Assembly: GCF_029227915.1 (NCBI RefSeq)
Contig: NC_079888.1
Span: 22,176,001 to 22,240,000 of the forward strand
DNA length: 64,000 nucleotides
Source of the DNA: Hydractinia symbiolongicarpus
Taxonomy: Eukaryota > Cnidaria > Hydrozoa > Anthoathecata > Hydractiniidae
Direction of reading: 5' to 3'
The notes under the pieces are model-generated. The model worked only from the letters and a program-made list of their open reading frames with translations, had not been told where the DNA came from and did no database searches. Positions 22,694 to 34,448 of this stretch are shown piece after piece. Positions within the stretch are counted from its first letter, which is position 1. Each line of letters opens with the position of its first letter. Made by a program: the position numbers and the translations under genes.

Positions 22694-25600
22694 GGAAATG
22701 AGTTTACTCCCAGGGTACTTTCTTTGTATACATTGGACTATACGGGCCAAGCCCGGGATTTACGGGAAATCGCGGGTTTTCGTTTTCCGGCGATTAAACC
22801 TCTTTCATTAAGCGTCTCATCAAAAATGAAAACATTTTTGAAAACTACAAGTCTCATGCGTTTTAGTGGTGAAAAAAAAATTTAAAAAATCGTTCGGGAA
22901 ATGAGTTTACTCCCTGGGTACTTTCTTTGTATACATTCGACTATACGGGCCAAGCCCCGGATTTACGGGAAAACGCGGGATTTCGTTTGCCGGCGATTAA
23001 ACCTCTTTTATTAAGCGTCTCATCTAAAATGAAAACATTTTTAAAAACTACAAGTCTCATGCGTTTTAGTGGTGAAAAAATAATTTAAAAATCGTTCGGG
23101 AAATGAGTTTACTCCCTGGGTACTTTCTTTGTATACTTTTGACTATACGGGCTGAGTCCGGGATTTACGGGAAATCGCGGATTTTCGTTTGCCGGCGATT
23201 ATACTTCTTTTATTCAGCGTCCCATCAAATATTTAAATATTTTTGAAAACTACAAGTCTCATGCGTTTAGTAGTAAAAAAATAATATAAAAAATCGTTCT
23301 GGAAATGAGTTTACTCACAGGGTACTTTCTTTGTATACATTCGACTATACGGGCCAAGCCCGGGATTTACGGGAAATCGCGGGTTTACGTTTGCCGGCGA
23401 TTAAACTTCTTTTATTCAGCGTCTCATCAAAAATGAAAACATTTTTGAAAACTACAAGTCTCATGCGTTTTAGTGGTGAAAAAATAATTTAAAAAATCGT
23501 TCCGGGAAATGAGTTTACTCCCTGGGTACTTTCTTTGCATACTTTTGACTATACGGGCCGAGTCCGGGATTTACGGGAAATCGCGGATTTTCGTTTGCCG
23601 GCGATTAAACTTCTTTTATTCAGCGTCCCATCAAATATGAAAAAATTTTTGAAAACTACAAGTCTCATGCGTTTAGTGGTAAAAAAATAATATAAAAAAT
23701 CGTTCGGGAAATGAGTTTACTCCCTGGGTACTTTCTTTGTATACTTTTGACTATACGGGCCAAGCCCGGGATTTACGGGAAATCGCGGGTTTTCGTTTGC
23801 CGGCGATTAAACTTCTTTTATTCGGCGTCTCATCAAAAATGAAAACATTTTTAAAAACTACAAGTCTTATGCGTTTTAGTGTTGAAAAAATAATTTAAAA
23901 AATCGTTCTGGAAATGAGTTTACTCCCTGGGTACTTTCTTTGTATACTTTTCACTATACGGGCCGAGTCCGGGATTTAGGGAAATCGCAGGATTTCGTTT
24001 GCCGGCGATTAAACTGCTTTTATTCGGCGTCTCATCAAAAATGAAAACATTTTTAAAAACTACAAGTCTTATGCGTTTTAGTTGTGAAAAAATAAATTAA
24101 AAAATCGTTCTGGAAATGCGTTTACTCACAGGGTACTTTCTTTGTATACATTCGACTATACGGGCCAAGCCCGGGATTTACGGGAAATCGCGGGTTTTCG
24201 TTTTCCGGCGGCTAAACCTCTTTCATTAAACGTCTCATCAAAAATGAAAACATTTTTGAAAACTACAAGTCTCATGCGTATTAGTGGTGAAAAAAAAATT
24301 TTAAAAATCGTTCGGGAAATGAGTTTACTCCCTGGGTACTTTCTTTGTATACATTCGACTATACGGGCCAAGCCCCGGATTTACGGGAAAACGCGGGATT
24401 TCGTTTGCCGGCGATTAAACCTCTTTCATTAAGCGTCTCATCAAAAATGAAAACATTTTTGAAAACTACAAGTCTCATGCGTTTTAGTGGTGAAAAAATA
24501 ATTTAAAAAATCGTTCGGGAAATGAGTTTACTCCCTGGGTACTTTCTTTGTATACATTCGACTATACGGGCCAAGCCCGGGATTTACGGGAAATCGCGGG
24601 TTTTCGTTTGCCGGCGATTAAACTTCTTTTATTCAGCGTCTCATCAAAAATGAAAACATTTTTGAAAACTACAAGTCTCACGGTTTTAGTGGTGAAGAAA
24701 TAATTTAAAAAATCGTTCGGGAAATAAGTTTACTCCCTGGGTACTTTCTTTGTATACTTTTGACTATACGGGTCAAGCCGGGATTTACGGGAAATCGCGG
24801 GTTTTCGTTTGCCGGCGATTAAACTTCTTTTATTCAGCGTCTCATCAAAAATGAAAACATTTTTAAAAACTACAAGTCTTATGCGTTTTAGTGGTGAAAA
24901 GATAATTTAAAAAATCGTTCTGGAAATGACTTTACTCACAGGGTACTTTCTTTGTATACATTGGACTATACGGGCCAAGCCCGGGATTTACAGGAAATCG
25001 CAGGTTTTCGTTTTCCGGCGATTAAACCTCTTTCATTAAGCGTCTCATCAAAAATGAAAACATTTTTGAAAACTACAAGTCTCATGCGTTTTAGTGGTGA
25101 AAAAATAATTTAAAAAATCGTTCGGGAAATGAGTTTACTCCCTGGGTACTTTTTTTGTATACTTTTGACTATACGGGCCGAGTCCGGGATTTACGGGAAA
25201 TCGCGGATTTTCGTTTGCCGGCGATTAAACTTCTTTTATTCAGCGTCCCATCAAATATGAAAATATTTTTGAAAACTACAAGTCACATGCGTTTAGTGGT
25301 AAAAAAATAATATAAAAAATCGTTCGGGAAATGAGTTTACTCCCTGGGTACTTTCTTTGTATACTTTTGACTATACGGGCCAAGCCCGGGATTTACGGGA
25401 AATCGCGGGTTTTCGTTTGCCGGCGATTAAACTTCTTTTATTCAGCGTCTCATCAAAAATGAAAACATTTTTGAAAACTACAAGTCTCATGCGTTTTAGT
25501 GGTGAAAAAATAATTTAAAAAATCGTTCGGGAAATGAGTTTACTCCCTGGGTACTTTCTTTGTATACTTTTGACTATACGGGCCAAGCCCGGGATTTACG

Positions 25601-26465
25601 GTAAATCGCGGGTTTTCGTTTGCCGGCAATTAAACCTCTTTCTTTAAGCGTCTCATCAAAAATGAAAACATTTTTGAAAACTACAAGTCTCATGCGTTTT
25701 AGTGGTGAAAAAATAATTTAAAAAATCGTTCGGGAAATGAGTTTACTCCCTGGGTACTTTCTTTGTACACTTTTGACTATACGGGCCAAGCCCGGGATTT
25801 ACGGGAAATCGCGGGTTTTCGTTTTCCGGCGATTAAACCTCTTTCATTAAGCGTCTCATCAAAAATGAAAACATTTTTGAAAACTACAAGTCTCACGGTT
25901 TTAGTGGTGAAAAAATAATTTAAAAAATCGTTCGGGAAATGAGTTTACTCCCTGGGTACTTTCTTTGTATACTTTTGACTATACGGGTCAAGCCGGGATT
26001 TACGGGAAATCGCGGGTTTTCGTTTGCCGGCGATTAAACTTCTTTTATTCAGCGTCTCATCAAAAATGAAAACATTTTTAAAAACTACAAGTCTTATGCG
26101 TTTTAGTGGTGAAAAGATAATTTAAAAAATCGTTCTGGAAATGACTTTACTCACAGGGTACTTTCTTTGTATACATTGGACTATACGGGCCAAGCCCGGG
26201 ATTTACAGGAAATCGCAGGTTTTCGTTTTCCGGCGATTAAACCTCTTTCATTAAGCGTCTCATCAAAAATGAAAACATTTTTGAAAACTACAAGTCTCAT
26301 GCGTTTTTAAGTGGTGAAAAAATAATTTAAAAAATCGTTCGGGAAATGAGTTTACTCCCTGGGTACTTTCTTTGTATACTTTTGACTATACGGGCCGAGT
26401 CCGGGATTTACGGGAAATCGCGGATTTTCGTTTGCCGGCGATTAAACTTCTTTTATTCAGCGTCC
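22694..26465 (+). repeat. ~3.8 kb block, copy 3 of 3
   Basis: Offset 4253 bp from copy 2 and 14794 bp from copy 1. It opens with the hybrid CTCCCAGGG (between CTCCCTGGG and CTCACAGGG), a visible join at about 22709. Tracers: AATATTTAAATATT 23228, GCATAC 23533, GGCGGCTAAAC about 24207, ACTTTTTTTGT near 25149, L near 25892. It extends further right than copy 2, through G 25935 and D 26137. Confidence 0.75.
26137..26341 (+). repeat. D monomer with 2 bp insertion (205 bp)
   Basis: Near the 3' end the usual GCGTTTTAGTGG reads GCGTTTTTAAGTGG, a 2 bp gain I saw nowhere else. The monomer is otherwise a D copy like 11343. It shifts the offset to copy 1 from 14794 to 14796 and is a private marker of this position, directly left of the 3244 bp tandem pair. 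Confidence 0.8.
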
Positions 26466-27152
26466 CATCAAATATGAAAATATTTTTGAAAACTACAAGT
26501 CACATGCGTTTAGTGGTAAAAAAATAATATAAAAAATCGTTCGGGAAATGAGTTTACTCCCTGGGTACTTTCTTTGTATACTTTTGACTATACGGGCCAA
26601 GCCCGGGATTTACGGGAAATCGCGGGTTTTCGTTTGCCGGCGATTAAACTTCTTTTATTCAGCGTCTCATCAAAAATGAAAACATTTTTGAAAACTACAA
26701 GTCTCATGCGTTTTAGTGGTGAAAAAATAATTTAAAAAATCGTTCGGGAAATGAGTTTACTCCCTGGGTACTTTCTTTGTATACTTTTGACTATACGGGC
26801 CAAGCCCGGGATTTACGGTAAATCGCGGGTTTTCGTTTGCCGGCAATTAAACCTCTTTCTTTAAGCGTCTCATCAAAAATGAAAACATTTTTGAAAACTA
26901 CAAGTCTCATGCGTTTTAGTGGTGAAAAAATAATTTAAAAAATCGTTCGGGAAATGAGTTTACTCCCTGGGTACTTTCTTTGTACACTTTTGACTATACG
27001 GGCCAAGCCCGGGATTTACGGGAAATCGCGGGTTTTCGTTTTCCGGCGATTAAACCTCTTTCATTAAGCGTCTCATCAAAAATGAAAACATTTTTGAAAA
27101 CTACAAGTCTCATGCGTTTTAGTGGTGAAAAAATAATTTAAAAAATCGTTCG

Positions 27153-27354
27153 GGAAATGAGTTTACTCCCTGGGTACTTTCTTTGTATACTTTTGACTAT
27201 ACGGGCCGAGTCCGGGATTTACGGGAAATCGCGGATTTTCGTTTGCCGGCGATTAAACTTCTTTTATTCAGCGTCCCATCAAATATGAAAATATTTTTGA
27301 AAACTACAAGTCTCATGCGTTTAGTGGTAAAAAAATAATATAAAAAATCGTTCG
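27153..27354 (+). repeat. Class B monomer, exemplar (202 bp)
   Basis: Class B signatures are CCGAGTCCGGG, GCGGATTTTCG, CAGCGTCCCATCAAATATG, AAAATATTTTTG, CATGCGTTTAGTGG (one T fewer) and TAAAAAAATAATATAAAA. It is the most divergent common class, differing in nearly every variable block at once, and it weakens the AT-rich dyad. Subvariants carry CACATGCG (10331, 26342, 28979), GGGCTGAG with GATTAT (3.65, 8.3, 18.9, 23.1, 33.0, 46.2 kb) or AATATTTAAATATT (8434, 18975, 23228). The subvariants travel with the larger duplications and so serve as tracers. Confidence 0.85.
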
Positions 27355-27557
27355 GGAAATGAGTTTACTCCCTGGGTACTTTCTTTGTATACTTTTGACT
27401 ATACGGGCCAAGCCCGGGATTTACGGGAAATCGCGGGTTTTCGTTTGCCGGCGATTAAACTTCTTTTATTCAGCGTCTCATCAAAAATGAAAACATTTTT
27501 AACAACTACAAGTCTTATGCGTTTTAGTGTTGAAAAAATAATTTAAAAAATCGTTCT
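27355..27557 (+). repeat. Class A* monomer, exemplar (203 bp)
   Basis: It has the class A 5' part, then an AT-rich 3' end with AAAAACTACAAGTC (here AACAACTAC), TCTTATGCG and AGTGTTGAAAAAATAATTT, followed by the junction GTTCTGG instead of GTTCGGG. It almost always sits directly after a B and before a C monomer, so it belongs to the B-A*-C module rather than being a random variant. Confidence 0.8.
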
Positions 27558-27759
27558 GGAAATGAGTTTACTTCCTGGGTACTTTCTTTGTATACTTTTG
27601 ACTATACGGGCCGAGTCCGGGATTTAGGGAAATCGCAGGTTTTCGTTTGCCGGCGATTAAACTGCTTTTATTCAGCGTCTCATCAAAAATGAAAACATTT
27701 TTGAAAACTACAAGTCTCATGCGTTTTAGTGGTGAAAAAATAATTTAAAAAATCGTTAG
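27558..27759 (+). repeat. Class C monomer, exemplar (202 bp)
   Basis: Signatures are CCGAGTCCGGG, ATTTAGGGAAATCGCAGG (one base fewer than ATTTACGGGAAATCG) and GATTAAACTGC followed by TTTTATTC. Copies in the left part of the window have TTCGGCG and later ones TTCAGCG. Related C' copies in the right half read CCGAGTCAGGG with TTTAGGGGAAT (33.2, 36.7, 46.4, 57.97, 59.8, 62.45 kb). The one-base loss shifts any reading frame through the monomer, which is strong evidence against coding. Confidence 0.8.
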
Positions 27760-28368
27760 GGAAATGAGTTTACTCCCTGGGTACTTTCTTTGTATACATT
27801 CGACTATACGTGCCAAGCCCGGGATTTACGGTAAATCGCGGGTTTTCGTTTGCCGGCGATTAAACCTCTTTCTTTAAGCGTCTCATCAAAAATGAAAACA
27901 TTTTTGAAAACTACAAGTCTCATGCGTTTTAGTGGTGAAAAAATAATTTAAAAAATCGTTCGGGAAATGAGTTTACTCCCTGGGTACTTTCTTTGTACAC
28001 TTTTGACTATACGGGCAAAGCCCGGGATTTACGGGAAATCGCGGGTTTTCGTTTTCCGGCGATTAAACCTCTTTCATTAAGCGTCTCATCAAAAATGAAA
28101 ACATTTTTGAAAACTACAAGTCTCATGCGTTTTAGTGGTGAAAAAATAATTTAAAAAATCGTTCGGGAAATGAGTTTACTCCCTGGGTACTTTCTTTGTA
28201 CACTTTTGACTATACGGGCAAAGCCCGGGATTTACGGGAAATCGCGGGTTTTCGTTTTCCGGCGATTAAACCTCTTTCATTAAGCGTCTCATCAAAAATG
28301 AAAACATTTTTGAAAACTACAAGTCTCATGCGTTTTAGTGGTGAAAAAAAAATTTAAAAAATCGTTCG

Positions 28369-28571
28369 GGAAATGAGTTTACTCCCTGGGTACTTTCTTT
28401 GTATACATTCGACTATACGGGCCAAGCCCCGGATTTACGGGAAAACGCGGGATTTCGTTTGCCGGCGATTAAACCTCTTTCATTAAGCGTCTCATCAAAA
28501 ATGAAAACATTTTTGAAAACTACAAGTCTCATGCGTTTTAGTGGTGAAAAAATAATTTAAAAAATCGTTCG
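28369..28571 (+). repeat. Class E monomer, exemplar (203 bp)
   Basis: Signatures are TACATTCGAC, CCAAGCCCCGGATTTACGGG followed by AAAACGCGGGATTTCG, and GATTAAACCTCTTTCATT. Subvariants read CCCCAGATT (3.5, 14.0 kb), ACGGAAAAACG (9.6, 36.1, 49.3 kb) and CTCTCTCATT (36.17, 49.33, 59.27 kb). E usually follows an F or D monomer that ends in a longer A-tract. Confidence 0.8.
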
Positions 28572-28775
28572 GGAAATGAGTTTACTCCCTGGGTACTTTC
28601 TTTGTACACTTTTGACTATACGGGCCAAGCCCGGGATTTACGGGAAATCGCGGGTTTTCGTTTTCCGGCGATTAAACCTCTTTCATTAAGCGTCTCATCA
28701 AAAATGAAAACATTTTTGAAAACTACAAGTCTCATGCGTTTTAGTGGTGAAAAAAAAAAATTAAAAAATCGTTCG
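28572..28775 (+). repeat. Class F monomer with extended A-tract (204 bp)
   Basis: Class F is marked by GTACACTTTTGAC in place of GTATAC, plus TTTTCCGGCG and CCTCTTTCATTAAGCG. The first F monomer I see is near 10.94 kb. They are frequent to about 31.9 kb, then appear only at 44.8 and 45.2 kb, inside a duplicated copy of the 31 kb region. This copy has an A-tract run of eleven, making the monomer 204 bp (divisible by 3), so the forward frame passes into the next monomer. The same 204 bp form recurs 3244 bp downstream. Confidence 0.8.
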
Positions 28776-29585
28776 GGAAATGAGTTTACTCCCTGGGTAC
28801 TTTCTTTGTATACATTCGACTATACGGGCCAAGCCCCGGATTTACGGGAAAACGCGGGATTTCGTTTGCCGGCGATTAAACCTCTTTCATTAAGCGTCTC
28901 ATCAAAAATGAAAACATTTTTGAAAACTACAAGTCTCATGCGTTTTAGTGGTGAAAAAATAATTTAAAAAATCGTTCGGGAATTGATTTTACTCCCTGGG
29001 TACTTTCTTTGTATACTTTTGACTATACGGGCCGAGTCCGGGATTTACGGGTAATCGCGGATTTTCGTTTGCCGGCGATTAAACTTCTTTTATTCAGCGT
29101 CCCATCAAATATGAAAATATTTTTGAAAACTACAAGTCACATGCGTTTAGTGGTAAAAAAATAATATAAAAAATCGTTCGGGAAATGAGTTTACTCCCTG
29201 GGTACTTTCTTTGTATACTTTTGACTATACGGGCCAAGCCCGGGATTTACGAGAAATCGCGGGTTTTCGTTTGCCGGCGATTAAACTTCTTTTATTCAGC
29301 GTCTCATCAAAAATGAAAACATTTTTAAAAACTACAAGTCTTATGCGTTTTAGTGTTGAAAAAATAATTTAAAAAATCGTTCTGGAAATGAGTTTACTCC
29401 CTGGGTACTTTCTTTGTATACTTTTGACTATACGGGCCGAGTCCGGGATTTAGGGAAATCGCAGGTTTTCGTTTGCCGGCGATTGAACTGCTTTTATTCA
29501 GCGTCTCATCAAAAATGAAAACATTTTTGAAAACTACAAGTCTCATGCGTTTTAGTGGTGAAAAAATAATTTAAAAAATCGTTCG

Positions 29586-32500
29586 GGAAATGAGTTTACT
29601 CCCTGGGTACTTTCTTTGTATACTTTTGACTATACGGGCGGAGTCCGGGATTTACGGGAAATCGCGGATTTTCGTTTGCCGGCGATTAAACTTCTTTTAT
29701 TCAGCGTCCCATCAAATATGAAAATATTTTTGAAAACTACAAGTCACATGCGTTTAGTGGTAAAAAAATAATATAAAAAATCGTTCGGGAAATGAGTTTA
29801 CTCCCTGGGTACTTTCTTTGTATACTTTTGACTATACGGGCCAAGCCCGGGATTTACGGGAAATCGCGGGTTTTCGTTTGCCGGCGATTAAACTTCTTTT
29901 ATTCAGCGTCTCATCAAAAATGAAAACATTTTTGAAAACTACAAGTCTCATGCGTTTTAGTGGTGAAAAAATAATTTAAAAAATCGTTCGGGAAATGAGT
30001 TTACTCCCTGGGTACTTTCTTTGTATACTTTTGACTATACGGGCCAAGCCCGGGATTTACGGTAAATCGCGGGTTTTCGTTTGCCGGCAATTAAACCTCT
30101 TTCTTTAAGCGTCTCATCAAAAATGAAAACATTTTTGAAAACTACAAGTCTCATGCGTTTTAGTGGTGAAAAAATAATTTAAAAAATCGTTCGGGAAATG
30201 AGTTTACTCCCTGGGTACTTTCTTTGTACACTTTTGACTATACGGGCCAAGCCCGGGATTTACGGGAAATCGCGGGTTTTCGTTTTCCGGCGATTAAACC
30301 TCTTTCATTAAGCGTCTCATCAAAAATGAAAACATTTTTGAAAACTACAAGTCTCATGCGTTTTAGTGGTGAAAAAATAATTTAAAAAATCGTTCGGGAA
30401 ATGAGTTTACTCCCTGGGTACTTTCTTTGTATACTTTTGACTATACGGGCCGAGTCCGGGATTTACGGGAAATCGCGGATTTTCGTTTGCCGGCGATTAA
30501 ACTTCTTTTATTCAGCGTCCCATCAAATATGAAAATATTTTTGAAAACTACAAGTCTCATGCGTTTAGTGGTAAAAAAATAATATAAAAAATCGTTCGGG
30601 AAATGAGTTTACTCCCTGGGTACTTTCTTTGTATACTTTTGACTATACGGGCCAAGCCCGGGATTTACGGGAAATCGCGGGTTTTCGTTTGCCGGCGATT
30701 AAACTTCTTTTATTCAGCGTCTCATCAAAAATGAAAACATTTTTAACAACTACAAGTCTTATGCGTTTTAGTGTTGAAAAAATAATTTAAAAAATCGTTC
30801 TGGAAATGAGTTTACTTCCTGGGTACTTTCTTTGTATACTTTTGACTATACGGGCCGAGTCCGGGATTTAGGGAAATCGCAGGTTTTCGTTTGCCGGCGA
30901 TTAAACTGCTTTTATTCAGCGTCTCATCAAAAATGAAAACATTTTTGAAAACTACAAGTCTCATGCGTTTTAGTGGTGAAAAAATAATTTAAAAAATCGT
31001 TAGGGAAATGAGTTTACTCCCTGGGTACTTTCTTTGTATACATTCGACTATACGTGCCAAGCCCGGGATTTACGGTAAATCGCGGGTTTTCGTTTGCCGG
31101 CGATTAAACCTCTTTCTTTAAGCGTCTCATCAAAAATGAAAACATTTTTGAAAACTACAAGTCTCATGCGTTTTAGTGGTGAAAAAATAATTTAAAAAAT
31201 CGTTCGGGAAATGAGTTTACTCCCTGGGTACTTTCTTTGTACACTTTTGACTATACGGGCAAAGCCCGGGATTTACGGGAAATCGCGGGTTTTCGTTTTC
31301 CGGCGATTAAACCTCTTTCATTAAGCGTCTCATCAAAAATGAAAACATTTTTGAAAACTACAAGTCTCATGCGTTTTAGTGGTGAAAAAATAATTTAAAA
31401 AATCGTTCGGGAAATGAGTTTACTCCCTGGGTACTTTCTTTGTACACTTTTGACTATACGGGCAAAGCCCGGGATTTACGGGAAATCGCGGGTTTTCGTT
31501 TTCCGGCGATTAAACCTCTTTCATTAAGCGTCTCATCAAAAATGAAAACATTTTTGAAAACTACAAGTCTCATGCGTTTTAGTGGTGAAAAAAAAATTTA
31601 AAAAATCGTTCGGGAAATGAGTTTACTCCCTGGGTACTTTCTTTGTATACATTCGACTATACGGGCCAAGCCCCGGATTTACGGGAAAACGCGGGATTTC
31701 GTTTGCCGGCGATTAAACCTCTTTCATTAAGCGTCTCATCAAAAATGAAAACATTTTTGAAAACTACAAGTCTCATGCGTTTTAGTGGTGAAAAAATAAT
31801 TTAAAAAATCGTTCGGGAAATGAGTTTACTCCCTGGGTACTTTCTTTGTACACTTTTGACTATACGGGCCAAGCCCGGGATTTACGGGAAATCGCGGGTT
31901 TTCGTTTTCCGGCGATTAAACCTCTTTCATTAAGCGTCTCATCAAAAATGAAAACATTTTTGAAAACTACAAGTCTCATGCGTTTTAGTGGTGAAAAAAA
32001 AAAATTAAAAAATCGTTCGGGAAATGAGTTTACTCCCTGGGTACTTTCTTTGTATACATTCGACTATACGGGCCAAGCCCCGGATTTACGGGAAAACGCG
32101 GGATTTCGTTTGCCGGCGATTAAACCTCTTTCATTAAGCGTCTCATCAAAAATGAAAACATTTTTGAAAACTACAAGTCTCATGCGTTTTAGTGGTGAAA
32201 AAATAATTTAAAAAATCGTTCGGGAATTGATTTTACTCCCTGGGTACTTTCTTTGTATACTTTTGACTATACGGGCCGAGTCCGGGATTTACGGGTAATC
32301 GCGGATTTTCGTTTGCCGGCGATTAAACTTCTTTTATTCAGCGTCCCATCAAATATGAAAATATTTTTGAAAACTACAAGTCACATGCGTTTAGTGGTAA
32401 AAAAATAATATAAAAAATCGTTCGGGAAATGAGTTTACTCCCTGGGTACTTTCTTTGTATACTTTTGACTATACGGGCCAAGCCCGGGATTTACGAGAAA

Positions 32501-32829
32501 TCGCGGGTTTTCGTTTGCCGGCGATTAAACTTCTTTTATTCAGCGTCTCATCAAAAATGAAAACATTTTTAAAAACTACAAGTCTTATGCGTTTTAGTGT
32601 TGAAAAAATAATTTAAAAAATCGTTCTGGAAATGAGTTTACTCCCTGGGTACTTTCTTTGTATACTTTTGACTATACGGGCCGAGTCCGGGATTTAGGGA
32701 AATCGCAGGTTTTCGTTTGCCGGCGATTGAACTGCTTTTATTCAGCGTCTCATCAAAAATGAAAACATTTTTGAAAACTACAAGTCTCATGCGTTTTAGT
32801 GGTGAAAAAATAATTTAAAAAATCGTTAG
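29586..32829 (+). repeat. 16-monomer higher-order repeat, unit 2 (3244 bp)
   Basis: A direct, near-identical tandem copy of 26342-29585. Tracers: CACATGCG about 29744, AACAACTAC about 30744, GTTAGGG about 31000, 11-A F monomer about 31990, GGAATTGATTTTAC about 32223, ACGAGAAATCG about 32494, GATTGAACTGC about 32727. The similarity stops at the next monomer, which enters by GTTAGGG where unit 1 is followed by GTTCGGG. The very low divergence suggests one of the most recent events in the window, or a duplicated assembly path. Confidence 0.88.
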
Positions 32830-34247
32830 GGAAATGAGTTTACTCCCTTGGTACTTTCTTTGTATACATTCGACTATACGTGCCAAGCCCGGGAATTACG
32901 GTAAATCGCGGGTTTTCGTTTGCCGGCGATTAAACCTCTTTCTTTAAGCGTCTCATCAAAAATGAAAACATTTTTGAAAACTACAAGTCTCATGCGTTTT
33001 AGTGTTGAAAAAATAATTTAAAAAATCGTTCGGGAAATGAGTTTACTCCCTGGGTACTTTCTTTGTATACTTTTGACTATACGGGCTGAGTCCGGGATTT
33101 ACGGGAAATCGCGGATTTTCGTTTGCCGGCGATTATACTTCTTTTATTCAGCGTCCCATCAAATATGAAAATATTTTTGAAAACTACAAGTCTCATGCGT
33201 TTAGTGGTAAAAAAATAATATAAAAAATCGTTCTGGAAATGAGTTTACTCCCTGGGTACTTTCTTTGTATACTTTTGACTATACGGGCCGAGTCAGGGAT
33301 TTAGGGGAATAGCAGGTTTTCGTTTGCCGGCGATTAAACTGCTTTTATTCAGCGTCTCATCAAAAATGAAAACATTTTTGAAAACTACAAGTCTCATGCG
33401 TTTTAGTGGTGAAATAATAATTTACAAAATCGTTTGGGAAATAAGTTTACTCCCTGGGTACTTTCTTTGTATACTTTTGACTATACGGGCCGAGTCCAGG
33501 ATTTACGGGAAATCGCAGGTTTTCGTTTGCCGGCGATTAAACTTCTTTTATTCAGCGTCTCATCAAAAATGAAAACATTTTTGAAAACTACAAGTCTCAT
33601 GCGTTTTAGTGGTGAAAAAGTAATTTAAAAAATCCTTCGGGAAATGAGTTTACTCCCTGGGTACTTTCTTTGTATACTTTTAACTATACGGGCCAAGCCC
33701 GGGATTTACGGGAAATCGCGGGTTTACGTTTGCCGGCGATTAAACTTCTTTTATTCAGCGTCTCATCAAAAATGAAAACATTTTTGAAAACTACAAGTCT
33801 CATGCGTTTTAGTGGTGAAAAAATAATTTAAAAAATCGTTCGGGAAATAAGTTTACTCCCTGGGTACTTTCTTTGTATACTTTTGACTATACGGGCCGAG
33901 TCCGGGATTTACGGGAAATCGCGGATTTTCGTTTGCCGGCGATTAAACTTCTTTTATTCAGCGTCCCATCAAATATGAAAATATTTTTGAAAACTACAAG
34001 TCTCATGCGTTTAGTGGTAAAAAAATAATATAAAAAATCGTTCGGGAAATGAGTTTACTCCCTGGGTACTTTCTTTGTATACTTTTGACTATACGGGCCA
34101 AGCCCGGGATTTACGGGAAATCGCGGGTTTTCGTTTGCCGGCGATTAAACTTCTTTTATTCAGCGTCTCATCAAAAATGAAAACATTTTTAAAAACTACA
34201 AGTCTTATGCGTTTTAGTGTTGAAAAAATAATTTAAAAAATCGTTCT

Positions 34248-34448
34248 GGAAATGAGTTTACTCCCTGGGTACTTTCTTTGTATACTTTTGACTATACGGG
34301 CCGAGTCCGGGATTTAGGGAAATCGCAGGTTTTCGTTTGCCGGCGATTAAACTGCTTTTATTCAGCGTCTCATCAAATATGAAAATATTTTTGAAAACTA
34401 CAAGTCTCATGCGTTTAGTGGTAAAAAAATAATATAAAAAATCGTTCG
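34248..34448 (+). repeat. Chimeric monomer C/B (201 bp)
   Basis: It is class C through TTTAGGGAAATCGCAGG and AAACTGC to GCGTCTCATC, then class B from AAATATGAAAATATTTTTG to TAATATAAAA. It carries the one-base deletions of both parents, giving 201 bp. It lies between two A* monomers, so a B-A*-C module was extended by one A*-C-like dimer through exchange at about 34370. The same chimera recurs at 47413, 13165 bp downstream. Confidence 0.8.

Larger units (their letters stand above)
27153..27962 (+). repeat. Four-monomer module B-A*-C-JK (810 bp), exemplar
   Basis: The order is B 27153-27354, A* 27355-27557, C 27558-27759, then JK 27760-27962 (TATACGTGCC with ACGGTAAATCG, entered through the rare junction GTTAGGG). 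The same order starts near 4457, 12561, 17022, 27153, 30397 and 32226, and near 40.53 and 52.48 kb. Nearby variants extend the A*-C part before J (34.05-35.06 and 47.21-48.2 kb). The fixed order over nearly 50 kb makes this a higher-order repeat module, spread as a unit rather than assembled independently. Confidence 0.75.
26342..29585 (+). repeat. 16-monomer higher-order repeat, unit 1 (3244 bp)
   Basis: Order: B, A, K, F, B, A*, C, JK, F', F', E, F(204 bp), E, B, A*, C, where F' is class F with GGGCAAAG. Rare tracers are CACATGCG (26501), AACAACTAC (about 27500), CTTCCTGG in C, GTTAGGG (27756), the 11-A tract in F, GGAATTGATTTTAC (28979), ACGAGAAATCG (about 29250) and GATTGAACTGC (29483). 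Every tracer is repeated 3244 bp downstream. The only difference I noticed is GGGCCGAG here against GGGCGGAG in the next unit. Confidence 0.88.

Noticed and set aside
28602-28967. Two-monomer forward open frame (121 codons), also at 31846 and 53115, and the many 62-64 codon frames of the same kind
   Set aside because: They repeat with the satellite period, begin at TTG, have no preceding gene signals, and are interrupted in class C by a one-base loss and elsewhere by A-tract changes. Chance frames of a 203 bp repeat explain them.
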